A DNA stretch of 16,968 nucleotides. It comes from VBCK01 sp035511515. Lineage in GTDB: Bacteria; Pseudomonadota; Gammaproteobacteria; Burkholderiales; Burkholderiaceae_F. Location: positions 1 to 16,968 of the forward strand of contig DATKFG010000050.1 of NCBI GenBank assembly GCA_035511515.1, given 5' to 3'. Positions 14,911 through 16,968 of the stretch are shown here, piece by piece. How positions within the stretch are numbered: position 1 is the first letter of the stretch; every line of letters begins with the position of its first letter. A program made the position numbers and the translations under genes. The notes below the pieces were generated by a model. That model had not been told where the DNA came from, did not search any database, and saw only the letters and a program-made list of their open reading frames with translations.

Positions 14911-16584
14911 TTGGGCGGCATCGGCCTGATGTCGTTGGAACCCATCTTTCTGGGGCGCCTGGTCGAAGCGCTGCGCCTGAACCGGTTTCACGAGGTATGG
15001 TCACCGGCGGTCTGGACGCCTTTCTGGCTGGTCGCCGGAGCATGGATCGCGTCGGCCCTGTTCAACCGGCTGGGCGACATCGTCGATTTGCACACCAGCC
15101 CGCCGCTGCGCGAGGAAATGCAGGTCTATCTGTTTTCCTGGCTGATCGACCACTCTCCCGATTACTTCCACAGCAATTTCGCCGGGCGGCTGGCCGCCAA
15201 GATCAAGCAGGCTGGCAACAGTTCCATCACGATTTTGAGCCTGACCACGAACGACCTCGTGCGGGTGATCGCCTCCGTGGTCATCAGCGTCTTGATCATC
15301 GGATTCGATCACCCAGGCCTGGCGATCATGGTGATGATCTGGACGCCGGTTTACATCGGTTTCTCGCTCCTGCTGGCCAGGCGCCGCAGGGCCTTGTCGA
15401 AGGAATTCCAGGATCAGGTCTCGGCGTCGACAGGTGTTCTGGTCGATCTGGTCACCAACGCCGATCTGGTCAAATCGTTCGCCAACAGCAGCAAAGAGAG
15501 CCGGCACGTCGCGCAGGCGGTGCAAAAGGAGCGCGTCGCATCCCAGCGTCTCAGATGGTTCGCAACGGCGATGAATCTGGCGCTCTATTCCGGGATGCAG
15601 TTGTTTCAGATCGCACTGGTCGGCGCTACTCTTTACCTGACGGTGCGCGGCCACATGGTCGTGGGCGACACCGTCAAGATGGTGTCCTTGTCAGTCCTGC
15701 TGATGAACAATATCTGGGGTGCCGCCTCGCGCCTGCTCGATCTGCTTGAAAACGTCGGCCAGTTCAGCTCGGCGCTGGATAGCGTCCTGGTGCCCCACGC
15801 GATTACGGATGCACCCAAGGCCGGACCGTTGGCCGCCTCTCGGGGCGCGATCGAAATCGACGGACTCCATTTTGCGCATACGGATGGCAAGGTCGTGTTC
15901 GACGCTCTGTCGCTTTCGATACCTCCAGGCCAGAAGGTGGCGCTGGTGGGTCCCAGCGGATCCGGCAAGAGCACTCTGATCAAGCTGCTGCGCCGCCATT
16001 ACCAGCCGCAGTCCGGCCGGGTGTTGATCGATGGGCAGGACATTTCGCTGGTCACTCAGGTCTCCGTCAATCAAGCCATCGCAGAGATTCCCCAACAGCC
16101 TGGCCTGTTCCATCGCACGATCCGCGAAAACATTCGTTACGCGAAGGATGATGCGAGCGATGTTGAAGTCGCTCAGTCCGCCAGAGACGCCCATGCCGAA
16201 GAATTCATCAACGGGCGCACCAAAGGCTATGACGCATTGGTCGGGGAACAGGGCATTCAACTATCGGGGGGCGAGCGCCAGCGCGTCGCCATCGCGCGGG
16301 CCCTGTTAAAGGATGCCCCGATTCTGGTTCTGGACGAAGCCACAGCGTCGCTGGATTCGGAGACGGAGCATTACATCCACGACGCGCTGTGGCGGCTGTT
16401 CGAAGACCGTACGGTGATCGCCATCGCCCACCGCCTGTCCACGATCAGCGGCATGGACCGCATACTGTTCCTGGAAAAAGGACAGATTCTGGAAGATGGC
16501 ACTCATGCCGAATTGCTGGAAAGGAACGGCCGCTACGCCCAGCTTTGGCGCCGTCAGGTCGACGGTTTTGTGGTGGAGGAATAG
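14911..16584 (+). CDS. ABC exporter half-transporter (transmembrane plus ATPase domains), probably interrupted at the N terminus
   Basis: The intact part of an MsbA/MdlB-like exporter subunit. Numbering from TTG 14911, the membrane domain has spans near 36-52, 117-131, 136-156, 228-245 and 256-270. The ATPase domain has Walker A GPSGSGKST at 347-355, a Q-loop region IPQQPGLFHRTIRENI, signature LSGGERQR at 451-458, Walker B DE at 475-476 and the H-loop His507, so its ATPase site looks complete. However, the first transmembrane segment is cut by the TAG at 14881. Starting at TTG 14911 or ATG 14929 would leave half a segment, and neither has a ribosome site. It is therefore either a recent pseudogene, a gene read through the amber codon, or a sequencing error. 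Two such subunits normally form a dimer that exports lipids, peptides or drugs; the substrate is unknown. Its base composition looks less GC-rich than the bio genes, which hints at transfer. Confidence 0.8.
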   Translation: MGGIGLMSLEPIFLGRLVEALRLNRFHEVWSPAVWTPFWLVAGAWIASALFNRLGDIVDLHTSPPLREEMQVYLFSWLIDHSPDYFHSNFAGRLAAKIKQAGNSSITILSLTTNDLVRVIASVVISVLIIGFDHPGLAIMVMIWTPVYIGFSLLLARRRRALSKEFQDQVSASTGVLVDLVTNADLVKSFANSSKESRHVAQAVQKERVASQRLRWFATAMNLALYSGMQLFQIALVGATLYLTVRGHMVVGDTVKMVSLSVLLMNNIWGAASRLLDLLENVGQFSSALDSVLVPHAITDAPKAGPLAASRGAIEIDGLHFAHTDGKVVFDALSLSIPPGQKVALVGPSGSGKSTLIKLLRRHYQPQSGRVLIDGQDISLVTQVSVNQAIAEIPQQPGLFHRTIRENIRYAKDDASDVEVAQSARDAHAEEFINGRTKGYDALVGEQGIQLSGGERQRVAIARALLKDAPILVLDEATASLDSETEHYIHDALWRLFEDRTVIAIAHRLSTISGMDRILFLEKGQILEDGTHAELLERNGRYAQLWRRQVDGFVVEE

Positions 16585-16772
16585 CGTAAGCGGCCTGCAA
16601 AGATATCTTGACGATTCTTCGGCGCGCAACGGTTCCAAGGGAAGGCCAACGGCTGGATCATCCCTATAAAGGTCCCTTCGATCGAGAGCGCGAAACCCAG
16701 TGCCACATAGAAGTAGGTCCAACTCTCCCCTCCACGCTTCGCCGTGGTATCCAACGTCGCAACTGCTTTCAT
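16554..16772 (-). pseudogene. Probable truncated small membrane-protein gene (N-terminal fragment)
   Basis: On the minus strand, ATG 16772 is preceded five bases upstream by GGAGAG (16778-16783). The first ~48 residues look like a real small membrane protein: a short polar lead, then WTYFYVALGFALSIEGTFIG and MIQPLAFPWN. At that point the protein character stops abruptly (RCAPKNRQDIFAGRL onward), no second span follows, and the frame runs 31 bases into the 3' end of the ABC transporter gene. I read this as the 5' end of a gene whose remainder was lost. It lies precisely between two copies of a 15-bp direct repeat. A genuine 72-residue peptide cannot be excluded. Confidence 0.35.
16578..16592. 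repeat. 15-bp direct repeat, copy 1
   Basis: GGAATAGCGTAAGCG, identical to bases 16784-16798. This copy contains the stop codon (TAG, 16582-16584) of the ABC transporter gene. Confidence 0.85.
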
Positions 16773-16783
16773 GCTGTCTCTCC

Positions 16784-16798
16784 GGAATAGCGTAAGCG
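16784..16798. repeat. 15-bp direct repeat, copy 2
   Basis: GGAATAGCGTAAGCG again, 206 bp downstream of copy 1. It lies directly next to the ribosome site of the truncated minus-strand gene and 21 bases before the start of the next + strand gene. Confidence 0.85.
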
Positions 16799-16819
16799 TC
16801 CGGCCGATACCACCTTGAA

Positions 16820-16968
16820 ATGAGCGTACTGAATCAATCCAGGTATGGCCTGCCGGACCAATACCGAACGATGCAGTTTGTGCGGCCCGTGGAGTCTAGT
16901 GTGGCCGGCAGATTGTCCGAGATCCACGGGCTGATCGTATTTCCCCTGTCTACGCTGGTGATGATCGG
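16820..16968 (+). CDS. Start of an unidentified gene, running off the window
   Basis: From ATG 16820 the frame stays open to the last base (49 full codons): MSVLNQSRYGLPDQYRTMQF, followed by a stretch that turns hydrophobic at GLIVFPLSTLVMI, perhaps the beginning of a membrane segment. An in-frame TAA at 16793-16795 lies just upstream. ATG 16871 is an alternative start. No convincing ribosome site is seen before either. The piece is too short to assign a family, and being open for 50 codons is weak evidence in GC-rich DNA. Confidence 0.35.
   Translation, partial: MSVLNQSRYGLPDQYRTMQFVRPVESSVAGRLSEIHGLIVFPLSTLVMI

Noticed and set aside
14508..15749. 413-codon plus-strand frame across bioA and the ABC gene
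   Set aside because: Overlaps two better-supported genes in other frames; low-complexity shadow composition.
16600..16609. AAGATATCTT, a perfect 10-bp palindrome
   Set aside because: Short, isolated, and not placed relative to a promoter in a way that suggests an operator.

Overview
The window is about 17 kb of GC-rich, densely packed bacterial DNA. The mix of genes (a tandem double-length UvrA, bioA/bioD/bioB, an Ntn-type penicillin acylase, MsrB, Cys-lipobox lipoproteins) fits a proteobacterium. A betaproteobacterium or a related gammaproteobacterium is my best guess. There is no rRNA or other marker here to fix the taxon. I see no tRNA, rRNA, CRISPR array, transposase or phage gene.

Left part (1-7164, all +). 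The window opens inside a very long uvrA-type gene that encodes two complete UvrA-like units in one chain, with the first ~150 residues lying outside the window. Two palindromic repeat elements sit in frame inside it, and a third member of the same family, a perfect 57-bp palindrome, lies downstream. After a possible terminator come two related small lipoprotein genes of unknown function, then the palindrome, then msrB (methionine-R-sulfoxide reductase).

Middle part (7205-10896, -). A penicillin-acylase-family N-terminal nucleophile hydrolase gene overlaps a DUF2252 gene by four bases (ATGA), so the two are probably translated together. The DUF2252 protein carries kinase-like motifs in an order that suggests a circular permutation.

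Biotin part (11037-14683). bioB is on the + strand, divergent from the acylase gene. A tight minus-strand cluster bioA-bioD-orf205 converges on it, so three biotin enzymes (BioA, BioD, BioB: KAPA to DAPA to dethiobiotin to biotin) are encoded here. bioF, bioC and bioH are not in the window. orf205 is an unidentified single-span membrane protein that appears to be the last gene of the bioAD operon.

Right end (14761-16968). An ABC exporter half-transporter gene is interrupted by an in-frame TAG in its first transmembrane segment. Its 3' end is followed by a 15-bp direct repeat bracketing what looks like the beheaded start of a small membrane-protein gene, and then by the start of an unidentified gene that runs off the window. 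This end looks like an accessory or decaying region, whereas the rest looks intact. No convincing new multi-gene system is visible. The most rewarding leads are the repeat family that inserts in frame, the interrupted ABC gene with its repeat-flanked fragment, the acylase/DUF2252 pair and orf205.
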